Shown here: positions 7,407-12,604 of the stretch, one piece after another
How the letters are laid out: each line of letters starts with the position of its first letter
How positions within the stretch are numbered: the first letter of the stretch is position 1
DNA from: Bacillota bacterium
GTDB lineage: Bacteria; Bacillota; Clostridia; Clostridiales; Clostridiaceae
NCBI GenBank assembly: GCA_023435985.1
Contig: JAEZKY010000047.1
Span: forward strand, 1 to 15,946
DNA: 15,946 nucleotides
Reading direction: 5' to 3'
Notes under the pieces: model-generated
Told to the model about the DNA's origin: nothing
The model's database searches: none
What the model saw: only the letters and a program-made list of their open reading frames with translations
Translations under genes and position numbers: made by a program

Positions 7407-7658
7407 CTATCTAATATTAATAAATGGAATCTTACTATAAACAAATTTTATACAGTTCCATGTAAAAACAGAAAATTCAACGGTAACAATAGTAGAAATT
7501 ACAAATGTAAATATACTAACATCAGTAAAATATAATCCTTTACGTAAAAAAAGAATCATACTTGATAAATCAACTTCTATACTAGGAATAGCAGGAATAA
7601 GACTAATAATTGTACCAATAAATAACTTCATAGAAGTTAAAACCAATTGCCATAACAT
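7407..7658 (-). CDS. Small membrane protein, pVI-like position
   Basis: 83 residues with two or three hydrophobic segments (about 5-25, 29-40 and 46-72) and a C-terminal FVYSKIPFINIR tail. I cannot assign it by motif. Position between the pIII-like and Zot genes is the place of gene VI in Ff phages, whose product caps the virion with pIII, so a minor coat or assembly role is inferred. The ATG at 7658 follows GGGGG at 7670-7666. Its ribosome site overlaps the stop region of the pIII-like gene, so the two are probably co-translated. Confidence 0.75.
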   Translation of the reverse strand: MLWQLVLTSMKLFIGTIISLIPAIPSIEVDLSSMILFLRKGLYFTDVSIFTFVISTIVTVEFSVFTWNCIKFVYSKIPFINIR

Positions 7659-7672
7659 ATAAAATCCCCCTT

Positions 7673-9115
7673 TTAGAATACAGAAGGAGGGCCAGAACCC
7701 CCGCCATTATTAGGAGCATAAACAGTAGTTGAATTAACATCATTACCACCAAGAACAGAATTAATTTTACGCCAAATATAAACAACTAAAGCAAATAACC
7801 AAAAGCATGAAGTAACTACACGTATCCAAGATATATTATTATTAACAAACTGAGCAGATACAATAACGCAATCATGCCCCCAGATATTCACGTGAATATC
7901 TGTAAATTCATCAGCACCAACTTTTAAACTATTCAAAATGCTAAGGGAATAAGGAAATTTAACTTGAACATCATTTTGAATATCGTCATAAAAATCAGTA
8001 AAATCAGCAGAAGTTGGAACAAACAAAGATTGTAACAAAGTTCCAATAGCAGAAGCAATATCAGCTGGAAGACCTTCCAAAGCTTCGGGAATAGATTTAA
8101 CACCATCCAAAATTTGCCTTAACCAATCCCACAATTGACTCCAATAAGATGCATCAGTTCCAGTTCCAGTTCCAGTTTGAGTACTAGTCTTAACATTAAG
8201 ACCATCAACAAGCGTAGCATTCGTAGAACCATCTATAGGAGCATAAACAATATCACCTTTACTAGAATCATATTGTCCAGAAATTGGAACTGCAACAACA
8301 CTAGAACCAACCTTATCACTTGCAGAACCATCAATACCAGTACCAGAAATAGTACTAGATGCAGGAACATAAACAGTCTTAGAGGTAGTGTAATAACCAT
8401 AATCTATATAGACATTAGAATTATAAAGAGTCCAAGTAAGCAAGTTAGTAAAACTAGTAGACGTTAAATAAGAAATAAAAAAAGTATCACTATTTTGCCA
8501 AATAAAAACAGTAGTATCCCCCAAAGGTGTAAAAGAATTAGTTTTAGAAACACCATTATAAGAAAGTTGGCAATAAAAAGTGTCACCATATTTAACAGTA
8601 AATTTCTCGTAAGGAGTTTGAAAATTATTAATATACTTAAAAAGAATAGGATTCATATAAAAACCATTCAACATATAAGGCTGAGGAGTACCAGAAATAG
8701 TATTATCAGTCGAACTAATAGGTTCAGGAACAATAGCAGAACTTGAAGAAAAATTAGACAACATATTTTGCAATTCATCTAATCCAGCAGAATCAATACC
8801 AGCATAAGTAGCACCAGCAGAATCTTGATAAATATGACAATAAGCTTCTATAAAATCAGTACCAAGATTAGCAATTATATAATTTAAAAAATCATCTTTA
8901 TATTTTTCATAAACTTCATAGCCAACTAAAGGAATAGCAGCAGCAATTAAAATAGGAATAGCTTCAGCAGAAATAAAACCACCAGTAGTAAGAGCAATAA
9001 CCGAAGAAATAGCATCAGCATTTGCACGTTTAGTATTTAAATATGAAAATGGTAAAAAGCAAACAATACAAAGAAATATAATAAAAGACTTAAATCTATA
9101 AATAAACTTAACCAT
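7673..9115 (-). CDS. pIII-like minor coat / adsorption protein
   Basis: Secreted, membrane-anchored protein of 480 residues. It has a signal peptide (basic MVKFIYRFK, hydrophobic 10-25, likely cleavage near ANA or ADA at 33-35), a second hydrophobic stretch at about 47-64, a long Ser/Thr/Tyr/Gly-rich extracellular part, a TGTGTGT linker at about residues 313-319, and a C-terminal anchor WIRVVTSCFWLFALVVYIW (430-448) followed by WRKI and a short tail ending GGGSGPPSVF. This is the layout of filamentous-phage pIII: signal, receptor domains, flexible linker, C-terminal anchor. Sequence-level homology cannot be judged by eye, since such proteins diverge fast. A perfect AGGAGG precedes the ATG. 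It lies between the coat gene hairpin and the pVI-like gene, as in Ff. Confidence 0.82.
   Translation of the reverse strand: MVKFIYRFKSFIIFLCIVCFLPFSYLNTKRANADAISSVIALTTGGFISAEAIPILIAAAIPLVGYEVYEKYKDDFLNYIIANLGTDFIEAYCHIYQDSAGATYAGIDSAGLDELQNMLSNFSSSSAIVPEPISSTDNTISGTPQPYMLNGFYMNPILFKYINNFQTPYEKFTVKYGDTFYCQLSYNGVSKTNSFTPLGDTTVFIWQNSDTFFISYLTSTSFTNLLTWTLYNSNVYIDYGYYTTSKTVYVPASSTISGTGIDGSASDKVGSSVVAVPISGQYDSSKGDIVYAPIDGSTNATLVDGLNVKTSTQTGTGTGTDASYWSQLWDWLRQILDGVKSIPEALEGLPADIASAIGTLLQSLFVPTSADFTDFYDDIQNDVQVKFPYSLSILNSLKVGADEFTDIHVNIWGHDCVIVSAQFVNNNISWIRVVTSCFWLFALVVYIWRKINSVLGGNDVNSTTVYAPNNGGGSGPPSVF
8155..8178. repeat. Hexanucleotide tandem repeat in the pIII-like gene
   Basis: Four head-to-tail hexamers, three CAGTTC and one CAGTTT on the + strand, encode the Thr-Gly linker of the adsorption protein. 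Copy number changes would keep the frame and alter linker length. Confidence 0.8.
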
Positions 9116-9154
9116 AAAAACCTCCTAAAAGAGTTTTATAAACAAATAAAAATA

Positions 9155-9210
9155 TTTATGCCCACCCACGGCAGGCCGCAAGCGTGACTGCCTTAAAGGG
9201 TGGGCATAAA
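9155..9210 (-). terminator. GC-rich hairpin after the major coat gene (central-terminator position)
   Basis: TTTATGCCCACCC (9155-9167) and GGGTGGGCATAAA (9198-9210) form a perfect 13-bp stem. A second pairing, GGCAG (170-174) with CTGCC (188-192), sits inside. On the minus strand it is followed by ATATTTTTATTTG. It starts just after the coat gene stop codon (9213) and stands 40 bases before the pIII-like gene. Ff phages have their strong central terminator at exactly this place, giving high coat and low pIII expression. Confidence 0.8.
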
Positions 9211-9212
9211 AA

Positions 9213-9359
9213 TTATAAGAACTTATAAATTATTCTAGGAATCAAGCCAATACCAACCATAATTCCCATAATTGTAATGCCTACAGGAAGCAAAACCCCA
9301 GCATTAGCTGTAATAGCAGTAGTTAAACCACTAAACATATCAGCAGATAATTCTATCAT
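9213..9359 (-). CDS. Major coat protein (pVIII-like), 48 aa
   Basis: The protein reads MIELSADMFSGLTTAITANA, then GVLLPVGITIMGIMVGIGLI, then PRIIYKFL. It has an acidic amphipathic N-terminus (Glu3, Asp7), a continuous hydrophobic helix with small residues, and a basic C-terminus (Arg42, Lys46) suited to lining the DNA. That is the charge pattern of filamentous major coat proteins. There is no cleavable leader, so it would insert directly, as in Pf3-type coats. The ATG at 9359 is preceded by GGAGG seven bases upstream, the strongest site in the block. The hairpin at 9155-9210 follows at once. Confidence 0.85.
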   Translation of the reverse strand: MIELSADMFSGLTTAITANAGVLLPVGITIMGIMVGIGLIPRIIYKFL

Positions 9360-9410
9360 ACCTATACCTCCAAATTAATGTATTTATAACAAAAGCATAG
9401 CTTTAGTTAA

Positions 9411-9593
9411 CTAATAAAATGACTTTAAAATACTATAACAAATTACAATCATTAAAACGACAAAAGCAACAACTAAAAACCAAAAAAATTGATTATTAAG
9501 CAAAACTAAATCATTGTGAATTGAAATAAGATTATCATTAATAGATTGTAACTGATGAGTATAATCAACCGAAGAAGAAGTTGTAATATCCAT
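9411..9593 (-). CDS. Small membrane protein, pVII/pIX-like position
   Basis: 60 residues from the chosen start (MDITTSS...). It has a polar, helix-prone N-terminal half (QLQSINDNLISIHNDLVLLN) and one membrane segment FFWFLVVAFVVLMIVICYSIL near the C-terminus. Located between the ssDNA-binding-protein candidate and the major coat gene, it occupies the place of Ff genes VII and IX, so a virion-tip or assembly role is inferred. An in-frame ATG at 9623 would overlap the previous gene. The ATG at 9593 lies 8 bases after that gene's stop and has a weak TAGGCG site. Confidence 0.72.
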   Translation of the reverse strand: MDITTSSSVDYTHQLQSINDNLISIHNDLVLLNNQFFWFLVVAFVVLMIVICYSILKSFY

Positions 9594-9601
9594 AAAAACG
9601 C

Positions 9602-9850
9602 CTATACAGCATGTACACCGCAAACTACCGGATAACCATTACTACCTAATGTATAATCAAACTCAACAACAGAACCTACAAGAATATCCGGAGGAACAGT
9701 ACCCTCAACATATTGAGTTAAACATTCATGACCTTGTCTAAATTGAGTATTACTTTCAGTAAAGGGTCTAGTCAGATGTAGCATAAAATATGCCTTATTA
9801 CTCTTCTTACTAACTCCACTAACAATACCTAAAACATTAAATTCATTCAT
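9602..9850 (-). CDS. Probable ssDNA-binding protein (gene V-like)
   Basis: 82 residues from the preferred start MNEFNVLGIVSGVSKKSNK. It has alternating beta-strand-like segments (FNVLGIVSGV, KAYFMLHLT, ILVGSVVEFDYTL, GYPVVCGVHAV) with aromatic and basic residues, as expected of a small OB-fold. It stands between replication and coat genes, as gene V does in Ff, where the product coats nascent virion DNA. No diagnostic motif exists, so the assignment rests on length, fold impression and position. An upstream in-frame ATG (9880) has no ribosome site, while AAAGGTGG precedes the ATG at 9850 by 8 bases. Confidence 0.65.
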   Translation of the reverse strand: MNEFNVLGIVSGVSKKSNKAYFMLHLTRPFTESNTQFRQGHECLTQYVEGTVPPDILVGSVVEFDYTLGSNGYPVVCGVHAV

Positions 9851-9959
9851 ACCAAATTCCACCTTTTCTCTAAATTTCATTTATTTCACAATTGAATATT
9901 AACATGAGATTTTTAAAACCCTATAATTTTATTTAAAAATATTTTTATAACATAAAGAA
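9851..9959 (-). promoter_or_regulatory. Gap expected to hold the coat-operon promoter
   Basis: This AT-rich gap follows a terminator and precedes the virion gene block, so a promoter is expected. On the minus strand I see only a weak extended -10-like TGTTAATAT (about 9902-9910) without a convincing -35 box. It is listed as a location, not as a mapped promoter. Confidence 0.3.
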
Positions 9960-9980
9960 AAGCTAGGAAAAACCTAGCTT
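9960..9980 (-). terminator. Terminator between replication and virion genes
   Basis: AAGCTAGG (9960-9967) and CCTAGCTT (9973-9980) form a perfect 8-bp stem with a 5-base loop. On the minus strand it is followed by TTCTTTAT, which reads with the stem as a T-rich tail. It ends the early/replication transcript 20 bases after the 65-aa gene. Confidence 0.78.
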
Positions 9981-10000
9981 AAAAACATAATATAATAGTA

Positions 10001-10198
10001 TTATGAATTATCTTTATCATATTTTTCATGATATTCCTGGTATGCTTTATCAATATAATTTGTAATAAATTTATTTCGCAACTCAGGCATCTTAGCTTTT
10101 TGCCACCAATTTGAATCTTTATTTTTATAATATTCCTCAATCAAAAAATCTAATGTTCTTATAGAACCTTCATCAATGGAAATACTTTTTTTAGCCAT
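10001..10198 (-). CDS. Small basic protein, possible ribbon-helix-helix-like regulator
   Basis: 65 residues, unrecognised. The start MAKKSISIDEGSIRTLDFLIEEYYK could form a short strand followed by a helix, as in ribbon-helix-helix DNA-binding proteins. The rest (NKFITNYIDKAYQEYHEKYDKDN) is charged and helical. The ATG at 10198 follows GGGGTG by 8 bases. It is last in the replication operon and ends just before a terminator, so a copy-control or late-switch role is possible but unproven. Confidence 0.7.
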   Translation of the reverse strand: MAKKSISIDEGSIRTLDFLIEEYYKNKDSNWWQKAKMPELRNKFITNYIDKAYQEYHEKYDKDNS

Positions 10199-10220
10199 TT
10201 TAATACACCCCTTCTACAAA

Positions 10221-10406
10221 TTATAAACTTCTAACCTTAACAATCCTCCTACCAGCATTTTTACCACTATATTTATCCCTTAAAGAAAGATATACAGTAG
10301 TAGGTTCAATACCTAATCTATTCGCTAATTCAACTACACTTTCCTCAACAGCCATAGGAAGTTCATATTTATCCGGAGTAACTGCCATATATAAATATTT
10401 TCCCAT
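10221..10406 (-). CDS. Small phage protein with helix-turn-helix-like segment
   Basis: 61 residues, MGKYLYMAVTPDKYELPMAV..., ending RRIVKVRSL. The middle (VEESVVELANRLGIEPTTVYLSLRDKYSG) reads as a helix-turn-helix with Leu-Gly-Ile at the turn. Similar short proteins starting with LYMAVTxDKYELP are, from memory, common in Firmicutes phages and mobile elements, with no defined function. The preferred ATG at 10406 lies 6 bases after GGGGTG; an in-frame GTG at 10415 overlaps that site. It lies 15 bases after rep and 22 before the next gene. Confidence 0.75.
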   Translation of the reverse strand: MGKYLYMAVTPDKYELPMAVEESVVELANRLGIEPTTVYLSLRDKYSGKNAGRRIVKVRSL

Positions 10407-10421
10407 AATACACACCCCACA

Positions 10422-11444
10422 TTATTTATTAATAGACATTTCTTCTTGTTTAAAAGGGCAACCAGTATCAGAAACAGGAATTAAATCTCTATTTAAATAA
10501 TCAAATAAACTATATTCATAAACTTTATCACTGCAAAATTGTTTAACCTTGTGTATACGTCTTAATAAAGCTTTCCATGTTTCACTATATTCTTTTTGAA
10601 CACTTTCATATTGTTGTAATAAATCAATGTTAGTTATAATATAAACTTTAATATAACAGGCTATTTTATTAGCATAACGACAAGGCAATTCAAGTGGGTA
10701 TCCATCAAGATAATTAAGCATGTCTTGTATTTTTAAGCTACTTCTAAACTCTTCAAAAATAATTACTTCTTGACCTTTGTAATTATCAAAAGGGTGTAAA
10801 TAGTCTGTTATCCTAAATACATTAGAATAACCGTACTCTTCCATAACCCCTCTTGTTTTACCAGTGCCAGTTTCACCCCATATATAAACAACTTCTAATT
10901 CTCTAAACATATCCTTATATTTCTCCTCTCTTACAATCTGCCTAGCACGTTCAATCTTGTCAATGTTAAGCATATATGAAGGATTATCTTCAATAATTTC
11001 ATAATTACTCATACCACTCTTTATCATATCGTATAAATCATTTAAATCATTTCTAGAACCCTGACGTTCAACAGGACACTCTCCAAATTCCTCATGAGTA
11101 TCAGCTAAGTTAGTCTCATGTTTTTTATCTTTTATCCATTTACCCAATTTAAATACATAATCTCTATTTTGAAGACTAGTACCATTTGCCATTTCAACAT
11201 GAGGGCCATTGAACTTACTCTTAATAGTACTAAATCTACTAGCATTATTAAGACAAAAATAAACATGAGTATGGTAAGTGCCCTGTTCACCAACTTCATC
11301 AGACATACACCAATAAACAAGACTAGAAAACTCATTTAAAAGCTCTTTTATATGCTCATGACTATAACCATATTCAATAGGATTATTAATAGTTATTTGC
11401 CACTTTCTAGACCTACTATCTTTAACAATAAGAACCACCACCAT
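10422..11444 (-). CDS. rep: CRESS-type rolling-circle replication initiator (HUH endonuclease + SF3 helicase)
   Basis: 340 residues. HUH domain: motif I WQITINNP (15-22), motif II GTYHTHVYF with His58 and His60, and motif III RDYVFKLGKW with Tyr96 (nicking and covalent DNA attachment) and Lys99. Helicase domain: Walker A GETGTGKT (190-197), Walker B QEVIIFEEF (225-233) and motif C KVYIITN with Asn272. This order and spacing match Reps of circoviruses, geminiviruses and related bacterial plasmids, not the pII initiators of Ff phages. It should nick the loop of the origin 160 bases upstream and unwind the circle. The ATG at 11444 lacks a good ribosome site and directly follows an in-frame TGA; GGTGGTGG lies inside the first codons, so the true start is uncertain. 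Confidence 0.93.
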   Translation of the reverse strand: MVVVLIVKDSRSRKWQITINNPIEYGYSHEHIKELLNEFSSLVYWCMSDEVGEQGTYHTHVYFCLNNASRFSTIKSKFNGPHVEMANGTSLQNRDYVFKLGKWIKDKKHETNLADTHEEFGECPVERQGSRNDLNDLYDMIKSGMSNYEIIEDNPSYMLNIDKIERARQIVREEKYKDMFRELEVVYIWGETGTGKTRGVMEEYGYSNVFRITDYLHPFDNYKGQEVIIFEEFRSSLKIQDMLNYLDGYPLELPCRYANKIACYIKVYIITNIDLLQQYESVQKEYSETWKALLRRIHKVKQFCSDKVYEYSLFDYLNRDLIPVSDTGCPFKQEEMSINK

Positions 11445-11456
11445 TCAATCATGAAA

Positions 11457-11599
11457 TGACACAGAAGTTAAATTGACACAACTACTTGGCACAACTTTGA
11501 CACAACTTTATTTCCCAAAAACAATACAACTTAAAACCTCTAATATAGTCATTTATAAGTTAATATTTTTTATTTCCCAAAAGTTTGACACATGACACA
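11457..11599. repeat. Iterons TGACACA and paired 14-bp repeats of the origin
   Basis: TGACACA occurs on the + strand at 11457-11463, 11474-11480, 11498-11504, 11586-11592 and 11593-11599, with a variant TGGCACA at 11487-11493. The last two are in exact tandem and end three bases before the origin stem. TGACACAGAAGT is present twice (11457 and 11593). TTTATTTCCCAAAA is present twice (11507-11520 and 11569-11582). These are expected recognition sites for Rep. A weak minus-strand promoter for rep (TTGGGA, 17 bases, TATAAA) may lie within, at about 11550-11578. Confidence 0.85.
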
Positions 11600-11601
11600 G
11601 A

Positions 11602-11633
11602 AGTGCGCTTAGGTAATACTAGCTAAGCGCACT
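11602..11633 (-). other. Rolling-circle origin: stem-loop with nonanucleotide TAGTATTAC
   Basis: AGTGCGCTTAG (11602-11612) and CTAAGCGCACT (11623-11633) form a perfect 11-bp GC-rich stem with a 10-base loop. On the minus strand the loop reads CTAGTATTAC and so contains TAGTATTAC, the nonamer of circovirus origins (geminiviruses: TAATATTAC). By analogy the nick would fall between 11615 and 11614. The nonamer is on the rep-coding strand, which is also the sense strand of the virion genes, as expected for filamentous virion DNA. Tandem iterons lie immediately 3' of the stem on that strand, the same side as in porcine circovirus. Confidence 0.9.
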
Positions 11634-11835
11634 AATTTTTACCTAAAATTTTTCTACTTTGTTCACTTTCAGAACTGTTATGACTAAAATCAGAAAGTCC
11701 CTTAGTTTGCAAATCAAAATTTAAAATATCAGCAACAAGCAAAGCATTACTATACCTTTCACAAATAACAATAAGTCTATCATTTTCATAAACTCCGTAA
11801 TCACAAACCACAGAACGAACACTATATTTAATCAT
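11632..11835 (-). CDS. 67-aa phage protein of unknown function
   Basis: MIKYSVRSVVCDYGVYENDRLIVICERYSNALLVADIL... looks like a small beta-rich domain followed by a polar tail (HNSSESEQSRKILGKN). Short proteins with a DYGVYENxxL...ANALLIxxIL pattern are, from memory, common in Firmicutes phages, without known function. An ideal AGGAGG lies 8 bases before the ATG and overlaps the end of the preceding gene. Its stop codon lies partly within the right arm of the origin stem, so the transcript of the early operon runs straight into the origin. Confidence 0.8.
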   Translation of the reverse strand: MIKYSVRSVVCDYGVYENDRLIVICERYSNALLVADILNFDLQTKGLSDFSHNSSESEQSRKILGKN

Positions 11836-11847
11836 AAAAAAGACCTC

Positions 11848-12000
11848 CTATTCACAAAACTGAGATATAGCATTATAAGTAAAAAGACAATAAGAGCAAC
11901 GACAATAATGTTTACATACAGTACAAGAACCTTTCATACTACATTTATTAACATTAGAACATAAGAAACCATCACAAAGGATATCATCTTTATTTTTCAA
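11848..12000 (-). CDS. Cys-rich 50-aa protein, TTG start, probable metal binder
   Basis: Begins with TTG at 12000, six or seven bases after GGGGTG, and reads MKNKDDILCDGFLCSNVNKC, SMKGSCTVCKHYCRCSYCLF, TYNAISQFCE. Nine of 50 residues are Cys (9, 14, 20, 26, 29, 33, 35, 38, 49), with CxxCxHxCxC at 26-35, so one or two zinc or iron-sulfur sites are likely. The frame is open through the whole gap between its neighbours, ends in the ribosome site of the next gene (GAATAGGAGG), and starts 12 bases after the previous stop. Function unknown; a small transcriptional or anti-host regulator is a guess. Confidence 0.78.
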   Translation of the reverse strand: MKNKDDILCDGFLCSNVNKCSMKGSCTVCKHYCRCSYCLFTYNAISQFCE

Positions 12001-12012
12001 AAAAACACCCCT

Positions 12013-12300
12013 CTACTCAATTAAAGCCTTTAATGAAAATATTTTTTCTCTATAAGAATCAAGTTCTTTTTCAAGTGTTTGAACTTTATGTTCTAGCCTA
12101 ATACGTTCCATAGGGGAAAGCGGACTAATATCCAACCCTGCATTTTCTATACGTTCAATCTCACCAAGAAAATAACGTGGCATAGGCAAATTAGGAACTC
12201 TTTTAATAATTCCGACAGACTCATAATTCTCAATAACTTTAGTACTCTTAAACCCCCATCTATCAGCTAAATCTTGTCTACTTAATAATATTTGATCCAT
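12013..12300 (-). CDS. MerR/excisionase-like DNA-binding protein with coiled coil
   Basis: 95 residues from ATG 12300. The N-terminal part DQILLSRQDLADRWGFKSTKVIENYESVGIIKRVPNLPMPRYFLGEI is a winged-helix/MerR-like reading pattern (LSRQDLADRWGFK... then MPRYFLGEIERIE). The C-terminal part from about residue 65 (ERIRLEHKVQTLEKELDSYREKIFSLKALIE) is a coiled coil, so it likely dimerises. Such proteins act as excisionases or small transcription factors in phages. It overlaps the end of the preceding gene by 23 bases, implying coupled translation, and GGTGAT lies 6 bases before the ATG. Confidence 0.75.
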   Translation of the reverse strand: MDQILLSRQDLADRWGFKSTKVIENYESVGIIKRVPNLPMPRYFLGEIERIENAGLDISPLSPMERIRLEHKVQTLEKELDSYREKIFSLKALIE

Positions 12301-12451
12301 TAAAATCACCAACTTTCATTTTCAAAATTGAATTATCCTCCAAAGATTGAACTATTAGACAAGAATCAATTAAACCAATAATTAATTGAAGCCTATCTTT
12401 ATCTAAGGATTGCAACTTAGGAATAACAGATAAAATACTCTTTCTAACCAT
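12278..12451 (-). CDS. 57-aa first gene of the leftward early operon, unknown function
   Basis: MVRKSILSVIPKLQSLDKDRLQLIIGLIDSCLIVQSLEDNS... is mostly helical with amphipathic character and no recognised domain. It sits where tailed phages often keep a cro-like or antirepressor gene. The ATG at 12451 has GGGAGG upstream; longer in-frame starts (12481, 12511) would lie across the promoter -10 region and are rejected. Transcribed from the strong leftward promoter at 12483-12511. Confidence 0.7.
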   Translation of the reverse strand: MVRKSILSVIPKLQSLDKDRLQLIIGLIDSCLIVQSLEDNSILKMKVGDFNGSNIIK

Positions 12452-12468
12452 ATAAATACCTCCCGTTA

Positions 12469-12482
12469 GAGTTCTTGAACTC
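12469..12482. promoter_or_regulatory. Candidate operator palindrome in the early switch
   Basis: GAGTTC-TT-GAACTC is a perfect 6-bp inverted repeat with a 2-base centre. It overlaps the expected start of leftward transcription, immediately after the -10 box. Related AACTC/GAGTT half-sites flank the two -35 boxes (12510-12529 and 12551-12556). It is a likely binding site for the XRE repressor. Confidence 0.6.
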
Positions 12483-12511
12483 ATTATATAATACCATTGC
12501 GATTTAGTCAA
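12483..12511 (-). promoter_or_regulatory. Leftward early promoter
   Basis: On the minus strand TTGACT (12511-12506), a 17-base spacer and TATAAT (12488-12483) form a near-consensus sigma-A promoter. It drives the early and replication genes and is the best promoter in the prophage. Confidence 0.88.
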
Positions 12512-12544
12512 CTCGTATTTTGAGAGTTTTTTACATTTTTGAAG

Positions 12545-12573
12545 TTGACAAACTCGATTTTTAAAACTAAAAT
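12545..12573 (+). promoter_or_regulatory. Rightward repressor promoter
   Basis: TTGACA (12545-12550), a 17-base spacer and TAAAAT (12568-12573) precede the repressor start codon by 31 bases. The -35 boxes of the two divergent promoters are only 33 bases apart, so one protein bound between them could affect both. Confidence 0.82.
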
Positions 12574-12604
12574 AAAATTAAAAAGCAAATGGAAGGGATT
12601 AAAA

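Noticed and set aside
8135..8746. Two open + strand frames opposite the pIII-like gene
   Set aside because: Ser/Arg/Asn-rich mirror translations of the minus-strand gene with no start signals.
11470..11535. Short leader peptide (TTG start, 15 codons, minus strand) before rep
   Set aside because: AGAGG is followed by a possible TTG start, but the frame runs through origin repeats, which explain the sequence better; there is no attenuator structure.
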